Positions 1-7,611 of a stretch of 64,000 nt of DNA are shown here, in pieces. The stretch comes from Tsukamurella sputi. GTDB taxonomy: Bacteria > Actinomycetota > Actinomycetes > Mycobacteriales > Mycobacteriaceae. Location: the NCBI RefSeq assembly GCF_007858445.1, contig NZ_VIGV01000007.1:79027-143026 (forward strand), given 5' to 3'. A program made the translations under genes and the position numbers. The notes under the pieces were generated by a model. That model did not search any database and was not told the DNA's origin. It saw only the letters and a list, made by a program, of their open reading frames with translations. Position 1 is the stretch's first letter, and the number at the start of each line of letters is the position of its first letter.

Positions 1-752
1 CCCACGGCCGAGCCGATGCGCTCCTGGGGCAGCTTCTCCATCATGTGGTAGAAGCCGCGGTCCACCTCGCCGATGAGGGCGCTGGAGGGCACTCGGAGAT
101 CGGAGTAGAAGAGCTCCGCGGTGTCCGCCTCGGGCTGGCCCACCTTGTCGAGCTTGCGGCCGCGCTCGAAGCCGGGCAGCGAGCAGTCGACGGCGAACAG
201 CGAGATGCCCCGCGCCTTGGCGTCGGGGTTGGTCTTCGCCGCGATCACCGCGACGTCGCAGGTGTAGCCGTTGGTGATGAACGTCTTGGAGCCGTTGAGG
301 ATCCAGTCGTCGCCGCTGCGCACAGCGGTCGACTTGATGCCGGCCAGGTCCGAGCCGGCGGCGGGCTCGGTCATGCCGATCGCGGCCACCGCATCGCCGG
401 ACGCGATGGCGGGCAGCCACTGCTGCTTCGCCTCCTCGGTGCCCAGGCGCACGATGTACGGGGTGGTGATGTCGAAGTCGATGCCCACCGAGCTGGCGAA
501 GGCCATCGAGACCGCCGCCAGCTCCTCCTGCGCGACGGCGTTGAAGCGGTAGTCGTCCGCCTCGCCGCCGCCGTACGACTCGGGGATCTCCAGGCCGAGA
601 ACGCCCTGCTCGCCGAGGCCGCGCCAGACGTCGCGGGGGATCAGCTTGTCGTCGATGTACTGCTCGGCGTGCGGCAGGACCTGCTTCTGCAGGTAGTCGC
701 GGACGGCGGAGCCGAACTGCAGGTGATCCTCGGAGTAGATGGTGCGTTCCAC
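1..752 (-). CDS. acyl-CoA dehydrogenase (3' end outside window)
   Basis: Flavoenzyme of fatty-acyl-CoA beta-oxidation that inserts a C2-C3 double bond. Translating the minus strand from a GTG at 752 (GAGAGG 12 bases upstream) gives an N-terminal domain followed by family motifs such as the IGMTEPAAGSD loop and FITNGYTCD, then the middle beta-domain. The catalytic glutamate lies in the C-terminal helical domain, which is beyond the window, so substrate class cannot be judged. It lies 16 bases downstream of bcp on the same strand and may be cotranscribed with it. Family confident, substrate unknown. Confidence 0.9.
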   Translation of the reverse strand, partial: MERTIYSEDHLQFGSAVRDYLQKQVLPHAEQYIDDKLIPRDVWRGLGEQGVLGLEIPESYGGGEADDYRFNAVAQEELAAVSMAFASSVGIDFDITTPYIVRLGTEEAKQQWLPAIASGDAVAAIGMTEPAAGSDLAGIKSTAVRSGDDWILNGSKTFITNGYTCDVAVIAAKTNPDAKARGISLFAVDCSLPGFERGRKLDKVGQPEADTAELFYSDLRVPSSALIGEVDRGFYHMMEKLPQERIGSAV

Positions 753-768
753 GTCGGTGGGTTCCTCT

Positions 769-1242
769 CTAGAGCTTCAGGTCGCGGCGCAACTTGGCGA
801 CGTGCCCGGTCGCGCGCACGTTGTACTGCGCCACCTCGATGGTGCCGTCCGCAGCGATGACGAACGTCGACCTGATGACGCCCGTCACGGTCTTGCCGTA
901 CATCATCTTCTCACCGAAGGCGCCGTATTCGGTAAGCACCTGCTTATCAGGGTCCGAGAGGAGCGGAAATGTGATCGAATCGCGCTCCTGGAACTTCTTG
1001 AGCTTCTCCGGCTTGTCCGGGGAGATGCCCAGGACGGCGAGGCCCGCGTCGCCGAAGTCGGCCAGATTATCGCGGAAGTCGCAGGCCTGCTTCGTGCAAC
1101 CGGGCGTCATCGCCGCGGGGTAGAAGTACAGGACGACCCGCTGGCCACGGTAGTCGTCGAGTGAAACGGGCTTGCCGTCCTGGTCGGGCAAAGTGAAAGA
1201 AGGTGCATTAACTCCCGGCTCCAGCCGCGTCGATGTCGTCAT
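769..1242 (-). CDS. bcp: thioredoxin-dependent peroxiredoxin Bcp/PrxQ
   Basis: Cytosolic thiol peroxidase that reduces hydrogen peroxide and organic hydroperoxides with thioredoxin. The 157-residue length is normal for the family. The active-site block TPGCTKQACDFRD places the peroxidatic cysteine at C49 and a resolving cysteine at C54, the E. coli Bcp-type spacing. It is divergent from the coiled-coil gene at 1261 with only 18 bases between start codons. From memory, M. tuberculosis bcp (Rv2521) also has a small gene beside it on the other strand, which fits conserved synteny. Confidence 0.93.
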   Translation of the reverse strand: MTTSTRLEPGVNAPSFTLPDQDGKPVSLDDYRGQRVVLYFYPAAMTPGCTKQACDFRDNLADFGDAGLAVLGISPDKPEKLKKFQERDSITFPLLSDPDKQVLTEYGAFGEKMMYGKTVTGVIRSTFVIAADGTIEVAQYNVRATGHVAKLRRDLKL

Positions 1243-1260
1243 GCCGCTACCGTATCGGTC

Positions 1261-1644
1261 ATGGCACCACAGGACGAGGGATCGGGGCCCTCCGGCGCCG
1301 CCGGCGGTCGCGGGCGCACCCGTATCCGGAATCTGGCGAGCGCTGCGCTCAACGCGGACATGACGATCGATCAGGCGACCGCCATGCTCGAGGACATGTC
1401 CGTGACCATGGACAACATGAGCGCGACCATGTCCACGTTCGACGAGACCGTGGCCCGGGTGAATCGAAACCTCGACGAGTTCGAGAAGCTCACCGCACGG
1501 TTCTCGGCCACCCTCGAGAAGACCGACGCGGCGCTGGAGAAGCTCAACTCGCTGTTGGCGGTGCCCGGTGCCGCGGTGACCGTCGCGGAGCGGGTGCTCG
1601 CGGTGCCGAACGAGATGTCCAGGCGGCTCCGCGGCAAGTCCTGA
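1261..1644 (+). CDS. small coiled-coil protein of unknown function
   Basis: A 127-residue protein I cannot assign. A Gly/Arg-rich N-terminus of about 22 residues is followed by a Met/Thr-rich heptad-like segment (about 34-95) with repeated DM-S-TMD-type units, predicted to form a coiled coil. A short hydrophobic-amphipathic stretch (LLAVPGAAVTVAERVLAVP) and a basic tail ending RRLRGKS follow. This resembles small peripheral membrane or scaffold proteins. Its divergent position next to bcp appears conserved in mycobacteria, so a real gene is likely even though its role is unknown. Confidence 0.6.
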   Translation: MAPQDEGSGPSGAAGGRGRTRIRNLASAALNADMTIDQATAMLEDMSVTMDNMSATMSTFDETVARVNRNLDEFEKLTARFSATLEKTDAALEKLNSLLAVPGAAVTVAERVLAVPNEMSRRLRGKS

Positions 1645-1662
1645 CGACGGACCGTCCGGACG

Positions 1663-2529
1663 TCAGATGCGGCGATACCCGTTCGACAGTCCTACCAGGA
1701 GTTCCGCGACCAGCGGATTCGGTGTCGCATCCGTGCGCAGTACTGCGGAGACGGGCAGGGTGAAGCCCGGTGCGGGACGACTGGCGATGCCGGGCTGCCG
1801 CGGGTCCTCGTACAGCAGGGTCCAGCCGTCGGGGTGGTTGATCAGCTCGAAGGCAACGGGGTGGTCGTCGCGGATCTCCGGCCCGAGGAGAACGTTCAGG
1901 CCGTCGGCGGTGAAGACCTTGTCGACGAGTCGGTGCAGCAGCACCTGGTGGTGGGGCGGCGGCAGGAGCAGGGGGTACTGCGCCAGCTCCGCGGTCGTCG
2001 GTGCCCTCCCGAGCGCCGCCAGCGGATGTCGGGTGGAGAAGGCGATGAGCGGATTGTCGACCCAGAGCGGTTCGAGGTAGAGGCCCGGCTCGTCGAGGCG
2101 GCCGCGGATCAGCGCAAGGTCGGCTTCGCCCGATCTCACGGCGGCGATGCGCTGGGCGAAGGGCATGATGAGGAAGTCGATCTCCGCTCCGGGGTGTCGT
2201 TCTCGGACGTCGGACGCGGCGGCGAGCGCGGATCGCGCGAAGGACATGTTCGCCGCGAGCCGGATCCGGTCCGGGCGGGGACGGACGGCGTCGACGGCCT
2301 CGTCGCGCAGCCGGAGCAGTTCCCGGGCGCGGGGGAGGAGCGCCTCGCCGGCGTCGGTGAGCCGCACCCGTCGCCCCGCGCGCTCGAAGAGCTCGGCTCC
2401 CAGCTCCTTCTCCAGCGTGGCGATCTGGTGGCTCACCGCCGATTGCGAGACGAAGCACTGCTTCGCCGCGCGCGAGAAGCCCCCGTGGTCCGCCACCGCG
2501 ACCAGGTACTCGAGCTGACGGAACTCCAT
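1663..2529 (-). CDS. LysR-family transcriptional regulator
   Basis: DNA-binding regulator, 288 residues, a normal LysR length. The N-terminal winged HTH is clear (GGFSRAAKQCFVSQSAVSHQIATL region, about residues 16-40), followed by the linker helix and a periplasmic-binding-protein-like effector domain. It is divergent from the NDH-2-like gene at 2654, and an 11-bp inverted repeat lies between them. By the usual LysR arrangement it probably controls itself and the divergent dehydrogenase. Effector unknown. Confidence 0.9.
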   Translation of the reverse strand: MEFRQLEYLVAVADHGGFSRAAKQCFVSQSAVSHQIATLEKELGAELFERAGRRVRLTDAGEALLPRARELLRLRDEAVDAVRPRPDRIRLAANMSFARSALAAASDVRERHPGAEIDFLIMPFAQRIAAVRSGEADLALIRGRLDEPGLYLEPLWVDNPLIAFSTRHPLAALGRAPTTAELAQYPLLLPPPHHQVLLHRLVDKVFTADGLNVLLGPEIRDDHPVAFELINHPDGWTLLYEDPRQPGIASRPAPGFTLPVSAVLRTDATPNPLVAELLVGLSNGYRRI

Positions 2530-2579
2530 TCCACGAGTATATGAACAGAACAGATGGATTGCATCATCAGGAGGGCGAT

Positions 2580-2621
2580 CTACCAGGTTGAAGCCGGTCT
2601 ATCCATGCACCAATCTGGTAG
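2580..2621. promoter_or_regulatory. inverted repeat in lysR-ndh intergenic region, candidate operator
   Basis: CTACCAGGTTG (2580-2590) and CAATCTGGTAG (2611-2621) are inverted copies with one mismatch, separated by 20 bases. They sit 33-74 bases before the dehydrogenase start and about 50 bases before the lysR start. Position and symmetry suit a dyad bound by the adjacent LysR protein, but no binding evidence exists. Confidence 0.45.
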
Positions 2622-2653
2622 TAGACAACGACGTCTTGAAGGAGGAGAAGATC

Positions 2654-3970
2654 ATGCGCAGCACCCACGTCGTGGTGATCGGCTCGGGATTCGGCGGCCT
2701 CGCCGCCGCGAAGCAGCTCGCGAAGTCGAACATCGAGACCACCCTCATCTCGGCGAACGGCACCCACCTCTTCCAGCCGCTGCTGTACCAGGTGGCCACC
2801 GGCGTCACCGCGGGCGAGCGGATCGCGCCGCCCATCGCGGAGGTCCTCCGCAAGCGCCGCACCGTCGACGTCGTCACCGGCTACGTTACGGAGGTCGACG
2901 CCGAGCGGAAGGTGGTCACGTACGCCACGGACGACGGCATCGAGCAGATCGGCTACACCTACCTGATCGTCGCTGCGGGCGCCGCGCAGGCCTACTTCGG
3001 TCACGACGAGTGGGCCGACCGCACCTTCGCCCTGAAGACCCTTGAGGACGCCGAGAACCTCCGGACGAGGATGCGCGCCGCCTTCGCGGCCCCCGCTGAG
3101 AGCGCTGACCGGACCTTCGTGGTCGTCGGCGCCGGCGCCACCGGCGTCGAGGTGGCCGGCCAGGTGGCCGAGCTCGCCCGACGCTTCCACGATCGCGCCG
3201 AGGTCCGCATCCACCTCGTGGAGGGTGCCGACGACGTGCTGCCCTTCTACGGCGGCACTCTCTCGGGCTACACCCGCGCCACCCTCGAGGAGGCGGGCGT
3301 GCAGGTGCACACCGGCACCTTCGTCACCGCCATCGAGGACGGCGTGGTCACTGTCAGGGACAAGGCCGGAGTCGAGCGCGAGATCGCCGCGGGCACCGTC
3401 GTCTGGTCGGCAGGCGTCAAGGCCACCCCGCTCGCCGGTGTGATCGCCGAGGCAACCGGCTGCGAGACCGACCGCGCGGGCCGGCTCCTGATCAACCGCG
3501 ACCTCACCGTCGGCGGCCGTGCGGACGTCTTCGCGCTCGGCGACATGACCGCCCTGAACGGCCTTCCCGGCCAGAGTCCCGTCGCCATGCAGCAGGGCCG
3601 TCACGCCGCCGACGTGATCCGCGGGAAGAAGGGGCCGGGCACGCACTTCCGCTACCTGGACAAGGGCAGCATGGCGATGATCGACACTCCGCACGCGGTG
3701 ATCCAGCCGCCGCTCGGCCTGCCGGGCCTCACCGGCATCCTCGCGTGGGCGGGCTGGCTGGCCGTGCACCTGTACTACCTGGCCGGCATGGGCAACCGCG
3801 TCGCGGTGCTTCGGGACTGGTTGCGTGCCTTCGTCGGCACCGCTCGCCCGGGCTTCGACGGTGCGCCGACGGTCACCGTCGTGCCCGTTCCCGCGGACGC
3901 GGGGGAGGACCTACCCGGTCTTGGCGTTGCCGGCGCGCCAGACGGACCACGGAATGTTCCAGTCGCCTAG
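2654..3970 (+). CDS. NAD(P)H dehydrogenase, NDH-2-like FAD oxidoreductase
   Basis: Predicted single-subunit membrane-associated dehydrogenase passing electrons from NAD(P)H to quinone, or a close relative; 438 residues from the ATG at 2654. I chose this start for the AGGAGGAG-like ribosome site directly upstream (about 2640-2646); the frame is open a further 22 codons. It has an N-terminal FAD Rossmann motif (VIGSGFGGLAAAKQL, about 5-20), a second dinucleotide fold (VVGAGATGVEVAG, about 155-168), the FAD-contacting ALGDMTAL near 300, and a C-terminal aromatic amphipathic stretch (WLAVHLYYLAG) typical of NDH-2 membrane attachment. Its last 60 bases overlap the convergent transpeptidase gene. 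Confidence 0.85.
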   Translation: MRSTHVVVIGSGFGGLAAAKQLAKSNIETTLISANGTHLFQPLLYQVATGVTAGERIAPPIAEVLRKRRTVDVVTGYVTEVDAERKVVTYATDDGIEQIGYTYLIVAAGAAQAYFGHDEWADRTFALKTLEDAENLRTRMRAAFAAPAESADRTFVVVGAGATGVEVAGQVAELARRFHDRAEVRIHLVEGADDVLPFYGGTLSGYTRATLEEAGVQVHTGTFVTAIEDGVVTVRDKAGVEREIAAGTVVWSAGVKATPLAGVIAEATGCETDRAGRLLINRDLTVGGRADVFALGDMTALNGLPGQSPVAMQQGRHAADVIRGKKGPGTHFRYLDKGSMAMIDTPHAVIQPPLGLPGLTGILAWAGWLAVHLYYLAGMGNRVAVLRDWLRAFVGTARPGFDGAPTVTVVPVPADAGEDLPGLGVAGAPDGPRNVPVA

Positions 3971-5128
3971 TCCGTCGGTGCCCTCCAACGTGGGCCCCGC
4001 GGTGTCGGTGACCTTGACGATGTCGCCGCGCTTGGTGTTCTGCAGGAACCAGAGGGCGTTCTCGGTGCTCACGTTGAGGCACCCGTGGCTCACGTTGGTG
4101 TAGCCCTGCTGGTTCACCGACCACGGGGCACTGTGCAGGTAGATGCCGCTGTAGGACATCTGCACCGCGTAGTCGACCAGCGTGCGGTATCCGTTGGGGG
4201 AGTTCACCGGGACGCCGTAGGTGGATGAGTCCATGATCATGTTCTCGCGGTGATCGCCGATCAGGTAGACCCCGTTCGGCGTCTCGTTGCCGGGGCCGCC
4301 CATCGAGGTGGGCATCGTCTTGATCAGCTTGCCGTTCTTCGTGACGCGGACGATCTTGTCCTTGTCGGAGACGGTCGTGATCACCTCGTCGCCCACCGTG
4401 AACCGGGTCGAGGCGTCCTTCTGGCCGAAGGTGCCGTTGCCCAGATCGACACCGTAGATCTTCACGTCCACGCTGACCTTGGTGCCGGGCTTGAAGTAGG
4501 ACTCGGGGCGCCAGCGGACCTCCGACGGGCTGACCCAGTAGAAGGCGCCCTCGACCGGCGGATCGGTGACGATCTTGATGGCGCGCTGCGCCGCCGCGCG
4601 GTCGGCGATCCGCTCGTCGAACTTCACCCCCACGGTCTGCCCGACGCCGACGGTGGAGTTGTCGGTGGTGGTGAAGTACGCCTGGGCCAGGTTGTTCGGC
4701 GATTGCGTGCTGAAGGTCTCGTTGGCGACGTTCACGCCGCCGATGCCGTTGGCCTCCGCGCGCAGTTTGTAGGTCTTGTTGTAGCCGAGCGGTTCCGAGT
4801 TGCTCCACGAGCGGCCGTCGTCGGCGAGTTTGCCCGAGACCTCCTTGCCGTCCGCGTTCGTGATCACGACCTTGGTCAGCGTGCCTCCGGCGGCTGTGAC
4901 CTTGACGGGGACACCCGGCTGTACGTCGACATCACCGCTGCGAACGCTGGAGGTGATCTGCGGGCGCAGTAGGTCGAAGAAGGGGGTGGAGTCCGTGATC
5001 TTCTGGCTCGCGTCGGGCAGGGCCACGTTGCCGGGCGACGACGTGCAGCCGGCGACCAGCGCCGCGGAGAGCGTCGTGACCGACACCGCCGTGAGGATGC
5101 GTCGGATCACGGCGGGACGGTTGCGCAT
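3911..5128 (-). CDS. L,D-transpeptidase lipoprotein (LdtB/LdtMt2-like)
   Basis: Secreted lipoprotein that makes 3-3 peptidoglycan cross-links between meso-diaminopimelate residues, the carbapenem-sensitive reaction. 405 residues. The signal peptide ends in the lipobox LVAGC (C28). Two Ig-like domains follow, then the YkuD catalytic domain with HSAPWSV and the SHGCLNVS motif (nucleophile C350, its histidine two residues before). The C-terminal tail is Trp-rich as in LdtMt2. Bcp and cmrA/orn lie nearby, as I recall for M. tuberculosis Rv2518c, supporting orthology. Convergent with and overlapping the ndh-like gene by 60 bases. Confidence 0.93.
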   Translation of the reverse strand: MRNRPAVIRRILTAVSVTTLSAALVAGCTSSPGNVALPDASQKITDSTPFFDLLRPQITSSVRSGDVDVQPGVPVKVTAAGGTLTKVVITNADGKEVSGKLADDGRSWSNSEPLGYNKTYKLRAEANGIGGVNVANETFSTQSPNNLAQAYFTTTDNSTVGVGQTVGVKFDERIADRAAAQRAIKIVTDPPVEGAFYWVSPSEVRWRPESYFKPGTKVSVDVKIYGVDLGNGTFGQKDASTRFTVGDEVITTVSDKDKIVRVTKNGKLIKTMPTSMGGPGNETPNGVYLIGDHRENMIMDSSTYGVPVNSPNGYRTLVDYAVQMSYSGIYLHSAPWSVNQQGYTNVSHGCLNVSTENALWFLQNTKRGDIVKVTDTAGPTLEGTDGLGDWNIPWSVWRAGNAKTG

Positions 5129-5230
5129 GGCTCAGCTCCATCAAGCATCGAACGGATGTCGGCCGACCGGCGACCGATTGCTCCCGATTCTACCGGGCGT
5201 GTCCCAGGTCGAGCCGGTACGGTGCGGGGT

Positions 5231-5476
5231 GTGAGTGACGACGGTGACGGGCCGCGGCCCGAGGCGCGGGACGGCGATGGTCGTGCCCCCGGACCGTGGA
5301 GCGACAAGGGCTACAACAAGCTCGCCCTGGGGCTCGGAATCGGTGTCGTCCTCGGCGCGAGTATCGGCACCGGCTTGGGGAATTCGGCGCTGGGAATCGG
5401 CATCGGACTGGCCCTGGGGATCGCCTTCGCGATGGCCCTCGGCTACGGGGCCGGTAAGGACGACGACGCCGACTGA
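5231..5476 (+). CDS. small glycine-zipper membrane protein
   Basis: An 81-residue protein from the GTG at 5231. A charged Gly/Asp/Arg N-terminus (about 25 residues) precedes one long hydrophobic segment rich in G-x-G and G-x-x-x-G spacing (LALGLGIGVVLGASIGTGLG and following, about 31-72). It ends in KDDDAD. Glycine-zipper segments of this kind form one or two tightly packed transmembrane helices. Function unknown. The upstream frame is open to 5156, but the GTG is the more plausible start because the upstream residues are untypical. Confidence 0.6.
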   Translation: MSDDGDGPRPEARDGDGRAPGPWSDKGYNKLALGLGIGVVLGASIGTGLGNSALGIGIGLALGIAFAMALGYGAGKDDDAD

Positions 5477-5509
5477 CTCGCCGGCCCCGTCGTCCCGACC
5501 TGGGTGAGA

Positions 5510-5558
5510 GCCTGGGGAGAACGCTGCGGGCGACAGGTGAGGTGGTTGCTCCCCAGGC
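5510..5558. repeat. 10-bp inverted repeat downstream of the glycine-zipper gene
   Basis: GCCTGGGGAG (5510-5519) and CTCCCCAGGC (5549-5558) are perfect inverted copies with a 29-base spacer. It could be a weak terminator for the gene ending at 5476 or a protein-binding site; there is no T-run. Confidence 0.35.
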
Positions 5559-5639
5559 TCGTTCGCCAGACTAACTTAGCGTCACTAAAATTAGAAGGTT
5601 CAAGTCCGGTGATCGCGGGCACTTGCGTGGCTCAAACGG

Positions 5640-5675
5640 AAGAAGACCCGCCACCGTGAGGTGGCGGGTCTTCTT
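5640..5675. terminator. bidirectional hairpin terminator
   Basis: A perfect 16-bp stem (5640-5655 with 5660-5675) with a GTGA loop, followed by TTT on the plus strand. It lies just beyond the 3' end of the minus-strand tRNA-Lys and probably terminates it; it can also serve plus-strand transcription. Confidence 0.8.
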
Positions 5676-5680
5676 TGGAG

Positions 5681-5753
<73 letters not shown>

Positions 5754-5846
5754 GTGCTCGCTCGCTGCGTGCTGGAATACATTAGCAAGAGGTGGAGCGA
5801 AACGTGAAATCGGCTGGTCAGGGTTGGTTTCTGAGCTATCGGTGGC

Positions 5847-7016
5847 TCACTGGAAGGCGCTCTGCCCAGTCAGCTTCTGGCCCAGGATGAGGGTGTGCAT
5901 CTCCACGGTGCCCTCGTAGGTCAGCACGCTCTCCAGGTTGTTCGCGTGCCGGATCACGGGGTACTCGAGCGAGATGCCGTTCGCGCCGAGGATCGTGCGG
6001 GCGGTGCGGCAGATGTCGATCGCCTCGCGGACGTTGTTCAGCTTGCCGAGGGAGACCTGTTCGGGGCGAAGGGCTCCGGCGTCCTTGAGGCGTCCCAGGT
6101 GGACGGCCAACAGCACGCCCTTCGTGTACTCGAGGGTCATGTCGGCGAGCTTCTGCTGGGTCAGCTGGAAGCCGCCGATCGGCCGTCCGAACTGCTCGCG
6201 CTCCACGGAGTACCGCTGCGCGCACTCCAGGGCGGTCCGCGCGGCGCCCATCGCGCCCCAGACGATGCCGTACCGGGCCTCGCTGAGGCAGGAGAGCGGC
6301 CCGCGCAGGCCGCGGACCTCGGGGAAGGCGGCGGAGTCGGGGACGCGCACACCGTCGAGCACGAGCTCGGCGGTGACCGATGCGCGCAAGGACATCTTGT
6401 GCTTGATCGTGTTCGCGCGGAATCCCGCGGTCTCGGTCGGGACGGCGAAGCCGCGCACGCCGTCATCGGTCTGCGCCCAGATCACGGCCACGTCGGCGAG
6501 GGAGCCGTTGGTGATCCACATCTTCCGGCCGTCGATGATCCAATCGTCGCCGTCGCGGCGCGCCCGGGTCCGCATGTTCGCCGGGTCGGAGCCGTGATCG
6601 GGCTCGGTGAGCCCGAAGCAGCCGATCAGCTCGCCGGCCGCCATGCCGGGTAACCACCGCTGCTTCTCCTCCTCGCTCGCCCATTTCCAGATCGCGAACA
6701 TGGCGAGCGAGCCCTCGACGGAGACCATCGAGCGCAGGCCTGAATCGCAGGCCTCGAGTTCGAGGCAGGCCACGCCGTACTCGGTGGCGGTGGTTCCGGC
6801 GCACCCGTAGCCGTCGAGGTGCATGCCGAGCAGGCCCAGCGCGCCGAGCTTGCGCATCAGTCCGCGGGGATCGTCGATCTCTCCACGCTCGAACCAGTCG
6901 GCGACGTGCGGCTCGACCTCGCGGGTGGTCAACGCGCGCACCGAATCCGCGATGGCGCGCTCTTGGTCCGAGAACAGGCCGGTCAGGCCCGCCAACTCGT
7001 CGGGGTGTGTGGTCAT
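5847..7016 (-). CDS. acyl-CoA dehydrogenase, glutaryl-CoA dehydrogenase-like
   Basis: 389-residue flavoprotein starting at the ATG at 7016 behind GAGGAGGGA. The sequence has the FGLTEPDHGSDP loop, the WITNGSLADVAVIWAQ middle domain and the C-terminal YEGTVEMHTLILG block with the likely catalytic base E368, the spacing of glutaryl-CoA and related dehydrogenases. Members oxidise short-chain or dicarboxylic acyl-CoA in lysine, tryptophan or fatty-acid breakdown. Overall similarity to the glutaryl-CoA subgroup (SMVSVEGSLAMFAIWKW region) is recognisable, but substrate assignment is inference. Divergent from the PH-domain pair. Confidence 0.88.
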   Translation of the reverse strand: MTTHPDELAGLTGLFSDQERAIADSVRALTTREVEPHVADWFERGEIDDPRGLMRKLGALGLLGMHLDGYGCAGTTATEYGVACLELEACDSGLRSMVSVEGSLAMFAIWKWASEEEKQRWLPGMAAGELIGCFGLTEPDHGSDPANMRTRARRDGDDWIIDGRKMWITNGSLADVAVIWAQTDDGVRGFAVPTETAGFRANTIKHKMSLRASVTAELVLDGVRVPDSAAFPEVRGLRGPLSCLSEARYGIVWGAMGAARTALECAQRYSVEREQFGRPIGGFQLTQQKLADMTLEYTKGVLLAVHLGRLKDAGALRPEQVSLGKLNNVREAIDICRTARTILGANGISLEYPVIRHANNLESVLTYEGTVEMHTLILGQKLTGQSAFQ

Positions 7017-7086
7017 GGTCCCTCCTCGGCGCCACCCTAGCCGGATGTGCTGGCCCGAAGGCGGAAAGTCGTGCTTAGCTGGGCGC

Positions 7087-7611
7087 ATGACCCTTCCCGG
7101 AACCCCCGCGGTGGCGGGCGCCGCAGAAGTGCTCAGGCCGCCGGCCCATCAGGTCTCGCCCCGCGCGAAGACCTGGTGGACCGTCCGTGCCGCGATCCGC
7201 TGGGTGATCGTGATCCCACTGGTCACAGTGGTGCTCGCGCTGATCCCCGACGTCCCGTGGTTCGTCGCCGTGGCGGCCTTCCTCGTGCTCGCGGCGGCGG
7301 CCGCGGCGCACTTGATCGTGATGCCGCGCTTCCGCTACGCCTTCCACCGGTGGGAGGTCAATGCGGTGGCGGTGTACTCGCAGGCGGGGTGGCTGACGCG
7401 GACGCGGGTGCTGATCCCGGTCTCGCGGGTGCAGGTGATCGACACCGTAGCGGGGCCGCTGGAGCGCTCCTTCGGCCTGTCGACTGTGACGGTGACCACT
7501 GCCTCGTCGGCGGGCACGGTGCGGATCTCGGGTCTGCCGACGGAGACCGCGCAGGCGATCGCCGCGGGCCTGACCGTCAGCGCAGCGGAGGACACCGATG
7601 ACGCGACCTGA
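7087..7611 (+). CDS. bacterial PH-domain membrane protein (YdbS-like)
   Basis: 174 residues: about 35 cytosolic residues, two transmembrane helices (about 36-52 and 57-78), then a bPH2 domain with the family block RVLIPVSRVQVIDTVAGPLERSFGLSTVTVTT. This matches the YdbS/YdbT two-gene membrane systems of Gram-positive bacteria. Exact role unknown; B. subtilis YdbS/YdbT are linked to membrane defence against an antibacterial peptide. It overlaps the next gene by 14 bases, so the two are translationally coupled. Confidence 0.8.
   Translation: MTLPGTPAVAGAAEVLRPPAHQVSPRAKTWWTVRAAIRWVIVIPLVTVVLALIPDVPWFVAVAAFLVLAAAAAAHLIVMPRFRYAFHRWEVNAVAVYSQAGWLTRTRVLIPVSRVQVIDTVAGPLERSFGLSTVTVTTASSAGTVRISGLPTETAQAIAAGLTVSAAEDTDDAT

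Noticed and set aside
5595-5625. GGTTCAAGTCC, a T-loop-like string before the tRNA-Lys terminator
   Set aside because: The flanking bases do not form a T-stem or acceptor; probably chance.
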